NCBI GenBank assembly: GCA_036522275.1
Contig: DATDGC010000053.1
Location: 1-6,787 of the forward strand
Reading direction: 5' to 3'
DNA length: 6,787 nucleotides
Origin: JAHFRG01 sp036522275
Lineage (GTDB): Bacteria > Pseudomonadota > Gammaproteobacteria > Burkholderiales > JAHFRG01
The translations under genes were made by a program, and so were the position numbers. Positions 1 to 5,941 of this stretch are shown here, piece by piece (within the stretch, counting starts at the first letter, position 1; the number at the start of each line of letters is the position of its first letter). A model generated the notes under the pieces. It made no database searches and was not told the DNA's origin. It saw nothing but the letters and a program-made list of their open reading frames with translations.

Positions 1-459
1 GCTGTGAAAGGCATCAACATTGCCGAAACGATACGCAACGTCAAAGCCAAGCTCGGCGCGCTCAAGGGGCAGCAGACCCAGGTTGCGGACAAGGCCCAGA
101 AGACTGATTTCACCGAGTTGAAAGCGAGCTTCCTCATCAAAAACGGCGTGGCGCATAACGACGACCTGTCCCTGAAATCGCCGCTATTGCGCCTGACCGG
201 AGCCGGCGATATCAATATCGGCGAAGACAGCCTGAATTATCTGGCCAAGGCCTCGGTGGTGGAAAGCGGCAAAGGGCAGGGCGGGGCGGAGCTTGCTTCG
301 CTCAAGGGCGTGACCATCCCGGTGCGCATTTCGGGGCCGTTCAAATCCCCGCAATACAACCTTGATTTCGGCGGCGCAGTCACTGAAGCGGTGAAGCAGA
401 AAGCCGAGGAAGCCGTCAAGGGCCAGCTTCAAGACAAGCTCAAAGGGCTGCTTAAATAA
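1..459 (+). CDS. AsmA-family protein, C-terminal end (5' partial)
   Basis: The frame is open from the first base (Ala-Val-Lys-Gly-Ile-Asn) to a TAA at 457-459, giving 152 codons of the end of a longer gene. The GTG at position 4 is an internal codon, not a start. The stretch VKGINIAETIR, followed by a segment on a nonlocal basis function ending in alternating strands (LKSPLLRLTGAGDINI, then VTIPVRISGPFKSPQYNLDF) and a Lys/Ala-rich amphipathic tail, is the pattern of the C-terminal AsmA domain. AsmA-like proteins are inner-membrane-anchored periplasmic proteins connected with outer-membrane lipid and protein homeostasis; the membrane anchor would lie upstream of the window. It is on the same strand as mutY, but an AT-rich stretch with another gene lies between them. 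The family assignment is by recalled sequence pattern. Confidence 0.8.
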   Translation, partial: AVKGINIAETIRNVKAKLGALKGQQTQVADKAQKTDFTELKASFLIKNGVAHNDDLSLKSPLLRLTGAGDINIGEDSLNYLAKASVVESGKGQGGAELASLKGVTIPVRISGPFKSPQYNLDFGGAVTEAVKQKAEEAVKGQLQDKLKGLLK

Positions 460-483
460 CAAACGCTGTGTAAACCGCAATGG

Positions 484-509
484 AACCGCAGATAAACGCC
501 GATAAACGC
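484..509. repeat. Left arm of 26-bp inverted repeat
   Basis: This arm matches the reverse complement of 1339-1364 at 25 of 26 positions (one A/G difference at 505). It contains tandem near-copies of GATAAACGCC (491-500) and GATAAACGCT (501-510), followed by GATGAGAACA, so the arm is itself built of a 10-bp period. A second AACCGCA lies just upstream at 473-479. The two arms bracket the unknown secreted-protein gene. No function is known to me. Confidence 0.85.
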
Positions 510-528
510 TGATGAGAACAAAACAAGT

Positions 529-557
529 TTGTTAATGGCTTGAATTGCTTGTAGCAT
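529..557 (+). promoter_or_regulatory. Weak candidate sigma70 promoter
   Basis: TTGTTA (529-534) and TAGCAT (552-557) are separated by 17 bp, each matching 4 of 6 consensus bases. It sits about 95 bp before the start codon of the secreted-protein gene, in an AT-rich stretch where chance matches are common. It is the best candidate I found for that gene, but a weak one. Confidence 0.22.
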
Positions 558-652
558 GACGCAGCAAAAGGCAAAATTGATGGATTAGGCACTACTTTTG
601 GTGTCTATTTTTAGATAGGACGCTCTTGCCCACTCTTATGAAGGGTTGGTTA

Positions 653-1240
653 ATGAATACTTTCACGAGATTATTCGCCGTCCTGCTTTGTGCTTCCGTA
701 CCTGTCATGTCAATGGCTCAAAAAGCAGAAATGCCCGAACCGAAAGATTTTCTCGTTGGTGATTCATGGGAATGGCGACAGTTCGACAACCGCACAAAAC
801 AGGAAGAGGGTAAATTTAATCGTTCCGTAATACGGGTGAACGGAATTCTGAGGTTTCAATCCGAGACAGGGCGCTCTTTTCAAATATCCAACGCATTTTT
901 AGGCCACCCGGGTCAAACAAAGCCATGGCGCGTTTGGCCGTTAGAAGTTGGCAAGGAGTGGGTATATGACGAAGACTGGACAGAAAGTGGAGTATCCGGC
1001 AACACCAGACAAAACGCCAAAGTTGTAGCCTACGAAGATGTTACCGTACCTGCTGGCAAGTTCATGGCTTTCAAAATTGAATACAAGGGATGGTACAGAA
1101 ATTCGCGAGGAAGTAGCGGAATTCAATTCGACACATACTGGTATGCACCTGAAGCAAAAGCTGATGTTAAGCGCCTGAGAGATGACGGTTTCAACAATTG
1201 GACTCGCGAACTTGTTAACTACAAACGGGGAACGCCCTAA
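653..1240 (+). CDS. Secreted/periplasmic protein of unknown function
   Basis: I do not recognise a named family. The chosen start is ATG at 653, because AAGGG (641-645) lies 7 nt before it; the frame is also open to an ATG at 638 and a TTG at 626, but neither has a comparable ribosome binding site. The 195-aa product starts with a signal peptide: Arg6, a hydrophobic core (LFAVLLCASVPV), and a probable signal peptidase I site after SMA at residue 22. The mature part is rich in Trp, Tyr and alternating hydrophobic residues (WEWRQF at 40-44, PLEVGKEWVYDEDW at 96-109, VPAGKFMAFKIEYKGWY at 132-148, TYWYAPEA at 161-168), which suggests a beta-sheet fold of the kind seen in small DUF3108-like exported proteins; that comparison is an impression only. 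The segment is visibly AT-richer than mutY (43% G+C counted at 841-900 versus 68% at 2101-2160) and is bracketed by inverted repeats, suggesting later acquisition. Confidence 0.72.
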   Translation: MNTFTRLFAVLLCASVPVMSMAQKAEMPEPKDFLVGDSWEWRQFDNRTKQEEGKFNRSVIRVNGILRFQSETGRSFQISNAFLGHPGQTKPWRVWPLEVGKEWVYDEDWTESGVSGNTRQNAKVVAYEDVTVPAGKFMAFKIEYKGWYRNSRGSSGIQFDTYWYAPEAKADVKRLRDDGFNNWTRELVNYKRGTP

Positions 1241-1268
1241 CCCATCGTTGTTCGATTCTTGTTCTTCC

Positions 1269-1324
1269 TTCGTGTCCTTTGTGGTTCAGAAATTTGATCT
1301 TTGTTCGCGTCCTTGGCGGTTCAG
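1269..1324 (+). repeat. Two degenerate 21-bp direct repeats, period 35 bp
   Basis: The 21 bases at 1269-1289 and at 1304-1324 match at 18 positions; both read TTCG-GTCCTT-G-GGTTCAG with differences at three sites. They follow the secreted-protein gene and precede the right inverted-repeat arm, so the 130 bp between this gene and mutY is almost all repetitive. No promoter or terminator was recognised in it. Confidence 0.65.
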
Positions 1325-1338
1325 CTTGATTCTTATCT

Positions 1339-1364
1339 GCGTTCATCGGCGTTTATCTGCGGTT
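1339..1364. repeat. Right arm of 26-bp inverted repeat
   Basis: This is the partner of 484-509 (25/26 after reverse complementing). ATCTGCG occurs twice around it (1335-1341 and 1355-1361), mirroring the short internal periodicity of the left arm. It ends only 8 bp before the mutY start codon, so the mutY ribosome-binding region is effectively at the repeat edge. Confidence 0.85.
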
Positions 1365-1372
1365 GCAAATAT

Positions 1373-2416
1373 ATGCCTTGCTTCGCCGCCAAGATCGTAG
1401 CGTGGCAAAAGCGCCACGGCCGCCATAATCTGCCGTGGCAGAACACTCGGGACCCTTACCGCATCTGGGTTTCCGAAATCATGCTGCAGCAGACGCAGGT
1501 GGCGACAGTCATTCCTTATTACCACCGCTTTGTTAAACGCTTTCCCGATATCAAAAACATGGCATGCGCTTCTTTGGACGAGGTGCTCGCGCTTTGGAGC
1601 GGGCTGGGCTATTACTCGCGCGCCGGAAACCTGCACTGCGCCGCGCAAATCATCATGAATGAACACCGCTGCATATTCCCCCGCAATTTCGACAGCATTA
1701 TGGGGTTACCCGGTATCGGGCGCTCCACCGCCGCGGCAATTTGCGTGTTCGCCTACAGGCAAAAGCGCGCCATACTCGATGGCAACGTGAAAAGAGTTCT
1801 GGCGCGCTGCTTCGGTGTTGCAGGTTATCCCGGCGAAAAAAAAGTGCAAGAGCAATTATGGCGCAAGTCCGAAGCGCTGTTGCCCAAGCGCGGTATCAGG
1901 GCGTACACGCAGGGGTTGATGGATTTGGGCGCCGAGGTTTGCTTGAGACGCAACCCTGATTGTCCGGCATGTCCGTTACACCGTAGCTGTGTCGCGTATA
2001 AAGCCGGGAGAGCGAACGAATTGCCCGCGCCCAAACCCAGGAAAGCGCTTCCGCACAGGCAAACCGTGATGCTGATTTTGCTGCACAAAGGCGAGGTGCT
2101 GCTGGAGAAGCGCCCGCCCGCGGGCGTCTGGGCCAGCATGTGGAGCTTTCCGGAAATTGCGCCCGAAGACGATGTGCGTGCTGCCTGCGCGGGACGCTTT
2201 GCCGCTCGGGTGAGGGAACCGAAATGGTTACCACCGCTGCAACACGGGTTCAGCCATTTTGAGCTCAACGTTCGGCCGGTGCTGCTGCAGGTCGATAGCG
2301 TCAGACAGCGAGCGGCGGAACCCGGACAATTGTGGCTCAATCTCAACGATGCGCAACACGCGGCGCTTCCCGCGCCGGTGCGCAAACTTTTGCAACAAGC
2401 CGCGGCTTATACTTAA
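1373..2416 (+). CDS. mutY: Adenine DNA glycosylase MutY
   Basis: MutY excises adenine mispaired with 8-oxoguanine, the last step of the GO base-excision pathway. The 347-aa product is close to the usual ~350 aa. Visible features: N-terminal RHGRHNLPWQ (14-23); catalytic Glu35 in SEIMLQQTQV; helix-hairpin-helix LPGIGRSTAAAI (112-123); catalytic Asp136 and Lys140 in AILDGNVKRV; the [4Fe-4S] cluster C190-X6-C197-X2-C200-X5-C206; and a C-terminal Nudix-like domain from about 232 (LLEKRPPAGVWASMWSFPE), with FSH at 293-295 in the loop that reads 8-oxoguanine. The ATG at 1373 is chosen because family homology begins there; the frame stays open 24 more codons upstream to a TTG, but these translate the repeat. 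No clear Shine-Dalgarno is present. It converges with the LON-domain gene across copy A. Confidence 0.97.
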   Translation: MPCFAAKIVAWQKRHGRHNLPWQNTRDPYRIWVSEIMLQQTQVATVIPYYHRFVKRFPDIKNMACASLDEVLALWSGLGYYSRAGNLHCAAQIIMNEHRCIFPRNFDSIMGLPGIGRSTAAAICVFAYRQKRAILDGNVKRVLARCFGVAGYPGEKKVQEQLWRKSEALLPKRGIRAYTQGLMDLGAEVCLRRNPDCPACPLHRSCVAYKAGRANELPAPKPRKALPHRQTVMLILLHKGEVLLEKRPPAGVWASMWSFPEIAPEDDVRAACAGRFAARVREPKWLPPLQHGFSHFELNVRPVLLQVDSVRQRAAEPGQLWLNLNDAQHAALPAPVRKLLQQAAAYT

Positions 2417-2446
2417 AGGGTAAAGCTATCGCAGGGCAGGAAAATA

Positions 2447-2728
2447 CTAGGGAACCTCTGATTAAGTCCCACGCGGTTGCGACGGCGGCTTTCCGGGATG
2501 GGATGCGCGAAGCGAGGCGCAGCCAATGGCCATTCCCCTTGGCAAGCCGAGCAACAAAGCAGACCGCCCGGACAAGTCCCGTCCCTGCGGGTTGCGGCAA
2601 AATGCGGCGTCTGCGTCGTTGCGCTCCTCGGCTTCGTAGTCCCGGCTACGACCTTCGTCGCGCCCCTTGCATCCATCCGCATTTTGCCAGCAACGCAAAC
2701 CGCGGAGGACTTGATCAGAGGTTCCCTA
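2447..2728. mobile_element. MITE-like repeat, copy A, with CTA duplication
   Basis: The element core is 2450-2725 (276 bp), flanked by CTA at 2447-2449 and CTA at 2726-2728 (as a 4-bp site, CTAG against CTAA). Its ends are inverted repeats: GGAACCTCTGATTAAGTCC at 2451-2469 pairs with 2707-2725 with one mismatch. No credible transposase gene fits inside; the open frames across it are GC-driven and read freely in several frames. The first ~120 bp align with copy B from 6456 at roughly 85% by eye, and its first 36 bp with copy C. It lies between convergent mutY and the LON-domain gene, and the right CTA is the stop codon (TAG) of the latter. The ends (GGAA..., YTAR-like target) resemble IS5-group elements, so mobilisation in trans by such a transposase is possible; this is inference. 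Confidence 0.82.
2591..2694. repeat. Nested hairpin in the right half of copy A
   Basis: The 17 bases at 2591-2607 (GTTGCGGCAAAATGCGG) pair with 2677-2694 apart from a single extra base. Inside the enclosed 69 bp is a second stem, TCGTAG (2634-2639) with CTACGA (2646-2651), around a TCCCGG loop. It could fold as RNA in either direction or extrude as a cruciform; there is no U-tract, so a simple intrinsic terminator is not shown. Confidence 0.6.
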
Positions 2729-3319
2729 AGCCAGTAAACCTTGTTGCACCAGAAACTTGCGGATGACTTGCAGGCGTGCGGCGGGGTCGTCTATTTCCAG
2801 CATTTCCTGTTTTGCCGCAAGTTTCAGCGGCAGCACTTCGGCAAGCCGGTAGCTCACCCACGTCGCGTCGTCCAGTTTTAGCGGCGAAGGAAAATGCTCT
2901 ATGCCGATTTTCTCCATAACGAGCTTCAGCACGGTGGCGCAATCGCGCAATTCGGAAGACAGCGGCGTTTGTTTTTCCACCGCAAGCATCATCACTTCGG
3001 CGCTGATGAGGCCGTTTTTCGCCACCTGCCGGTTGAGGATGCGGAAACGCTGCACGCCCTCGGTCTTGAGATGCAGCACGCCAAGCTGCTGCATGTCCCA
3101 TTCGCTGATGGCCACAGTGCAGCCGATTTGCTCGGGCACCGCCGTCACCCCGACTTCATTTCCTTCCTTGATCAGGCACACTCCGAAAAGCCGGTTGTCG
3201 CGCAGGCAGATTGTGCTCATGTCCAGATAACGCTGCTCGAATATTTTGAGCGGAAGTATTCCGCCCGGGAACAGCACGGTATTGAGCGGAAAAATCGGCA
3301 GTGTTTCCTGCGCCGGCAT
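2726..3319 (-). CDS. LON substrate-binding (N-terminal) domain protein, no protease domain
   Basis: The 197-aa product consists almost wholly of the LON N-terminal domain: LPIFPLNTVLFPGGILPLKIFEQRYLDM (7-34), a middle GVCLIKEGNEVG (46-57), IGCTVAISE (65-73) and QRFRILNR (90-97), then a helical end (ATVLKLVMEKIG, WVSYRLAEVLPL). AAA+ ATPase and Ser-Lys protease domains of Lon are absent, as in the stand-alone 'peptidase S16, lon domain' family of about 190-210 aa. Its role is not established; substrate or adaptor binding is inferred from the domain in Lon. The start is the ATG at 3319, where family homology begins and 25 bp after the ubiX stop; the open frame continues to 3412 inside ubiX but with unrelated sequence. 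Co-transcription with ubiX is likely. Its TAG stop is the right flanking CTA of copy A. Confidence 0.85.
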   Translation of the reverse strand: MPAQETLPIFPLNTVLFPGGILPLKIFEQRYLDMSTICLRDNRLFGVCLIKEGNEVGVTAVPEQIGCTVAISEWDMQQLGVLHLKTEGVQRFRILNRQVAKNGLISAEVMMLAVEKQTPLSSELRDCATVLKLVMEKIGIEHFPSPLKLDDATWVSYRLAEVLPLKLAAKQEMLEIDDPAARLQVIRKFLVQQGLLA

Positions 3320-3344
3320 GGGTATCAAAAAACGGCCGAGGCAA

Positions 3345-3959
3345 TCAGCCGCCGTTTCCCCAGCGCGCCACCAACTGGTGGGCAATGCCGAGGTGGTCGA
3401 GGATTCTTGCAACTACGAAGTCAACCAAGTCTTGAACGCTTGCCGGATGGTGGTAAAAACCGGGATTCGCGGGCAGAATAACCGCCCCGCTTCTGGACAG
3501 CTTCAGCATGTTCTCAAAATGAATTGCCGACAGCGGGGTCTCGCGCGGCACCAATATCAGCTTGCGACTTTCCTTGAGCATTACGTCCGCGGCGCGTTGT
3601 ATCAGGTTATCGCTCAATCCCGCGGCGATTGCCGCAAGCGTGCCCATGCTGCACGGGCAGACCACCATGGCATCGCCGGGATTTGAACCGGAAGCAACCG
3701 GCGCAAACCATTCCTCGCGCCCGAACACTTGAAGCTGTCCGGCGACGGCATGATATTTATCGCGGAAAAAATTCTCGACTTCTCTGGTTTTGGAAGGCAA
3801 AGACAGGTTGATTTCCTGCTGCGCCACGATCTGCGCCGCCTGTGAATACAGCAGATAAACCCGCGTTCCGCTCGAAATCAGGCATTCCAGAAGGCGCAGT
3901 CCATAAGGCATGCCGGAAGCGCCGGTGAAGGCGAGGGTGATGGTTTTCGCAGGATTCAT
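3345..3959 (-). CDS. ubiX: Flavin prenyltransferase UbiX
   Basis: UbiX transfers a dimethylallyl group to FMN to make prenyl-FMN, the cofactor of UbiD decarboxylases (here presumably ubiquinone synthesis). The 204-aa length is standard. Visible: the FMN-binding GASG at 13-16, CSMGTLAAIAAGLSDNLIQRA from 103 (split at Asn118), and VPRETPLS at 138-145. Residues known to matter in Pseudomonas aeruginosa UbiX appear at the same numbers: Glu49, Arg122, Lys129, Arg139, Glu140, Tyr169, Arg185 and Trp200. The ATG at 3959 gives the usual N-terminus (TLAFTGASGMPYG), though no good Shine-Dalgarno precedes it. A sigma70-like promoter lies just upstream. No ubiD is in the window. The closely related Pad1-type paralogs have the same activity, so a role in other UbiD-type reactions is not excluded. 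Confidence 0.95.
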   Translation of the reverse strand: MNPAKTITLAFTGASGMPYGLRLLECLISSGTRVYLLYSQAAQIVAQQEINLSLPSKTREVENFFRDKYHAVAGQLQVFGREEWFAPVASGSNPGDAMVVCPCSMGTLAAIAAGLSDNLIQRAADVMLKESRKLILVPRETPLSAIHFENMLKLSRSGAVILPANPGFYHHPASVQDLVDFVVARILDHLGIAHQLVARWGNGG

Positions 3960-3988
3960 GGTGGGGAAAGGGACGCTTTTACTTCCGC

Positions 3989-4017
3989 ATTGTAGAGCAG
4001 CATAGGTCGCCGCTCAA
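3989..4017 (-). promoter_or_regulatory. Sigma70-type promoter for ubiX
   Basis: On the minus strand TTGAGC (4017-4012) and TACAAT (3994-3989) are separated by exactly 17 bp. The -10 box matches 5 of 6 consensus bases and the -35 box 4 of 6. Transcription would start near 3982, leaving a leader of about 20-25 nt before the ubiX ATG and carrying on into the LON-domain gene. It is downstream of copy C, so ubiX would not depend on read-through from rapZ. Confidence 0.6.
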
Positions 4018-4064
4018 AACCATAGCACGCGCAAAAGCGATACCGATTAGGAATAGCGCGGCGG

Positions 4065-4119
4065 TTAAGGAACCTCGGATTAAGTCTCGCGCGGTTGCGA
4101 TGACATCAGAGGTTCCTTA
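4065..4119. mobile_element. Mini-repeat copy C (49 bp core) with TTA duplication
   Basis: TTA at 4065-4067 and TTA at 4117-4119 flank a 49-bp core (4068-4116). The first 36 bases from 4069 match the left end of copy A (31/36 by eye) and the last 12 (ATCAGAGGTTCC) match its right end exactly, so it is an internally deleted derivative. The ends including the flanks form a 15-bp inverted repeat with one mismatch (4066-4080 with 4105-4119), able to fold as a hairpin right after the rapZ stop; no U-tract follows. The right TTA is the TAA stop of rapZ. Confidence 0.8.
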
Positions 4120-4953
4120 GCCAAGCTCGCGGTGCCTGACCAGCACCTGATTCTGCGCACGGAAATGCTCGGCAAGCTTTTCCGCGAAATACACCGAGCG
4201 GTGACGCCCGCCGGTGCAGCCCAGGGCGATGGTCAGGTGATCGCGGTTGTCGCGAGCAAAACACGGCAGCCAGTTTTCTATGAAGCTCCGAATGTCGGCG
4301 AGCAGGCCGAGCACGCTTTTGTCGTTTTGCAGAAACCCAATCACCGCCTTGTCTTTGCCGGTCAGATCGCGCAGCGCCGGATCGTAATGCGGGTTAGGCA
4401 GGCAGCGCACATCGAACACCATGTCGGCATCCAGCGGGATCCCGTTCTTGTAACCGAATGACTGGAACAACAAAGTCAGGCGCGAGCGGTCGATCTTCAG
4501 CAAATCCTTGATCCAGCCGCGCAATGCGTTGGGATTGAGATCGCTGGTATCGATGTGCTGCGCCAGATCGCCGATGTCGGCGAGCTTTTCGCGCTCGAGC
4601 TGGATGGATTCCGAAAGCGTGCGCGTGTCGTCGTTTAACGGGTGGCGCCGGCGCGTTTCCGAGAAGCGCTTCATCAGCGTTTCGTTTTTCGCTTCAAGGA
4701 ACAACAGGCGGACATCAATACCTTGCCGTTTCAGCTCGGCAACATGCTGCGGCAGCTGGTTGAGCGTGTCACCGCTGCGTACATCAATACTAACAGCAAC
4801 CTTCGAGTAGCCCGAGTTTTGCAGGAAATGCGTGATATCCGGCAAAAGCTTCGCCGGCAGATTGTCCACGCAGTAAAATCCGCTGTCTTCGAGGACGTTG
4901 AGCGCGATGCTTTTGCCTGAACCGGAGAGACCGCTGATTAGAATAAGCTGCAT
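4117..4953 (-). CDS. rapZ: RNase adapter / nucleotide-binding protein RapZ (YvcJ family)
   Basis: RapZ-family proteins pair a P-loop domain with a C-terminal RNA/metabolite-binding domain; in E. coli RapZ steers RNase E to the sRNA GlmZ to control glucosamine-6-phosphate synthase. Whether a GlmZ exists here is unknown. The 278-aa product has Walker A GLSGSGKS at 8-15, FYCVDNLP (26-33), VSIDVRS (54-60), SETRRRHPL (98-106), and a C-terminal domain with SFGYKNGIP (165-173), DVRCLPNPHYDP (181-192) and GCTGGRHRSV (245-254). The ATG at 4953 lies 40 bp after the hprK stop, consistent with one operon. The C-terminus stops at VRHRELG, lacking the short basic tail that follows in the 284-aa E. coli protein. 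Its TAA is the right duplication of copy C. Confidence 0.95.
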   Translation of the reverse strand: MQLILISGLSGSGKSIALNVLEDSGFYCVDNLPAKLLPDITHFLQNSGYSKVAVSIDVRSGDTLNQLPQHVAELKRQGIDVRLLFLEAKNETLMKRFSETRRRHPLNDDTRTLSESIQLEREKLADIGDLAQHIDTSDLNPNALRGWIKDLLKIDRSRLTLLFQSFGYKNGIPLDADMVFDVRCLPNPHYDPALRDLTGKDKAVIGFLQNDKSVLGLLADIRSFIENWLPCFARDNRDHLTIALGCTGGRHRSVYFAEKLAEHFRAQNQVLVRHRELG

Positions 4954-4993
4954 ATGGCTTGGCGAGCGCTCACCGCCGGAGTTAAAGCCCCCT

Positions 4994-5941
4994 TCACTGT
5001 TTGCCGCCCGTTTGCTTGTCCATCATTTGTTCGTGGCGCTGAATGAATTCCTTGGTGCTGTCTATGCCGCGCAACTGCAGGATATAGTTGCGCACCGCGG
5101 CTTCCACCAGCACCGCCAGGTTGCGCCCTTCCGCCACCGGTATGGTCACTTTGCGGATTTTTAAGCCAAGCACGTTCTCGGAACTTGCGCCCAGCGGCAG
5201 CCGCTCCAGTCCGGGAATGTGCGATCCCTTCGGCCTTTCAAGGTGCGCGATCAGTTTCAGATTCATTTTCGGGCGCACTGCGGTTTCGCCGAAAATGGTG
5301 CGGATGTTTAACACGCCCAGCCCGCGCACCTCAAGAAAATCCTTAAGCAACGGCGGGCAGCGGCCTTCCAGCGTTTCTGGCGCAATATTGTAGAACTCGA
5401 CGCTGTCATCGGCAACCAAGCCGTGCCCGCGGCTGATGAGTTCCAGCGCGAGTTCGCTTTTCCCTACCCCGCTTTCCCCGGTGACCAATACGCCCATACC
5501 CAGCACATCGAGAAACACACCATGCAAGTTGGTAGATTCGGCCAGAACTTTGGAAAGATACACGCGCAGGATATTCATCAATTTCAGACTGGACTGGGCA
5601 GAACGAATGAGCGGGATTTGTTTTTCTTCCGCAAAAGCTTGTAACGCCGGCGGCACTGCAGCATTGCCGGCGATGATGAAGCAGAACGGCGGGTTCACGG
5701 AAAGGCTTTGCAAAGACTGCCGCAAGGAGGAAGGATCGAGTTTGCCCAAATACTGGATTTCCGCGCCATCCAGTACCTGCACCCAGTTGGGATGGATGAA
5801 GTTGAGATGGCCGATTACCCCTTTGGCTGAACGGTTAATGTCGTCGCTGCTCAGGCTGCGGTTTGCTTCTCCGGTGATCCAGGAGAGCACGAGCCTGTCG
5901 CGGTTATCTTGAAACAGCTGAGCTGCGCTGACTTGGGGCAT
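4994..5941 (-). CDS. hprK: HPr kinase/phosphorylase HprK
   Basis: HprK phosphorylates, and dephosphorylates with Pi, a serine of HPr/NPr. In proteobacteria it accompanies the regulatory (nitrogen) PTS. From ATG at 5941 the protein is 315 aa: an N-terminal domain (VSAAQLFQDNRDRL onwards), His140 in NLHGVFLDVLG, Walker A GESGVGKS at 155-162, Asp178-Asp179 in LVADDSVEF, and the signature LEVRGLGVLNIRTIFG from 203. His140 and Asp178/179 fall at the numbers known for the Lactobacillus casei enzyme. An in-frame GTG at 5956 would add five residues, but MPQVSAAQLF is the usual family start; neither has a strong ribosome binding site. The start overlaps the ptsN 3' end by 38 bp, which suggests translational coupling. 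Confidence 0.95.
   Translation of the reverse strand: MPQVSAAQLFQDNRDRLVLSWITGEANRSLSSDDINRSAKGVIGHLNFIHPNWVQVLDGAEIQYLGKLDPSSLRQSLQSLSVNPPFCFIIAGNAAVPPALQAFAEEKQIPLIRSAQSSLKLMNILRVYLSKVLAESTNLHGVFLDVLGMGVLVTGESGVGKSELALELISRGHGLVADDSVEFYNIAPETLEGRCPPLLKDFLEVRGLGVLNIRTIFGETAVRPKMNLKLIAHLERPKGSHIPGLERLPLGASSENVLGLKIRKVTIPVAEGRNLAVLVEAAVRNYILQLRGIDSTKEFIQRHEQMMDKQTGGKQ

Noticed and set aside
484..509. CRISPR-like interpretation of the short 10-bp tandem repeats
   Set aside because: Only two to three degenerate units without spacers, and no cas gene in the window.
1236..1262. Integron attC-like look of the sequence after the secreted-protein gene (CCCTAACCC...GTTG)
   Set aside because: No matching inverse core site, no paired arms of an attC hairpin, and no integrase; the flanking inverted repeats do not have attC structure.
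2417..2446. Intrinsic terminator just after mutY
   Set aside because: No stem followed by a T-run is present; any termination would have to come from copy A.
2332..2766. Open frames on both strands through copy A (60-144 codons)
   Set aside because: Several frames are open at once in GC-rich repeat DNA, they cross the element borders, and the translations are rich in Arg, Ser, Pro and Cys without a recognisable domain.
3320..3412. Longer start for the LON-domain gene inside ubiX
   Set aside because: The extra 31 residues overlap conserved ubiX coding sequence and do not look like the family; the ATG at 3319 starts right before the domain.
2894..3481. Plus-strand frames opposite the LON-domain gene and ubiX, and similar frames opposite rapZ and hprK
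   Set aside because: They are antisense shadows of strongly conserved genes.
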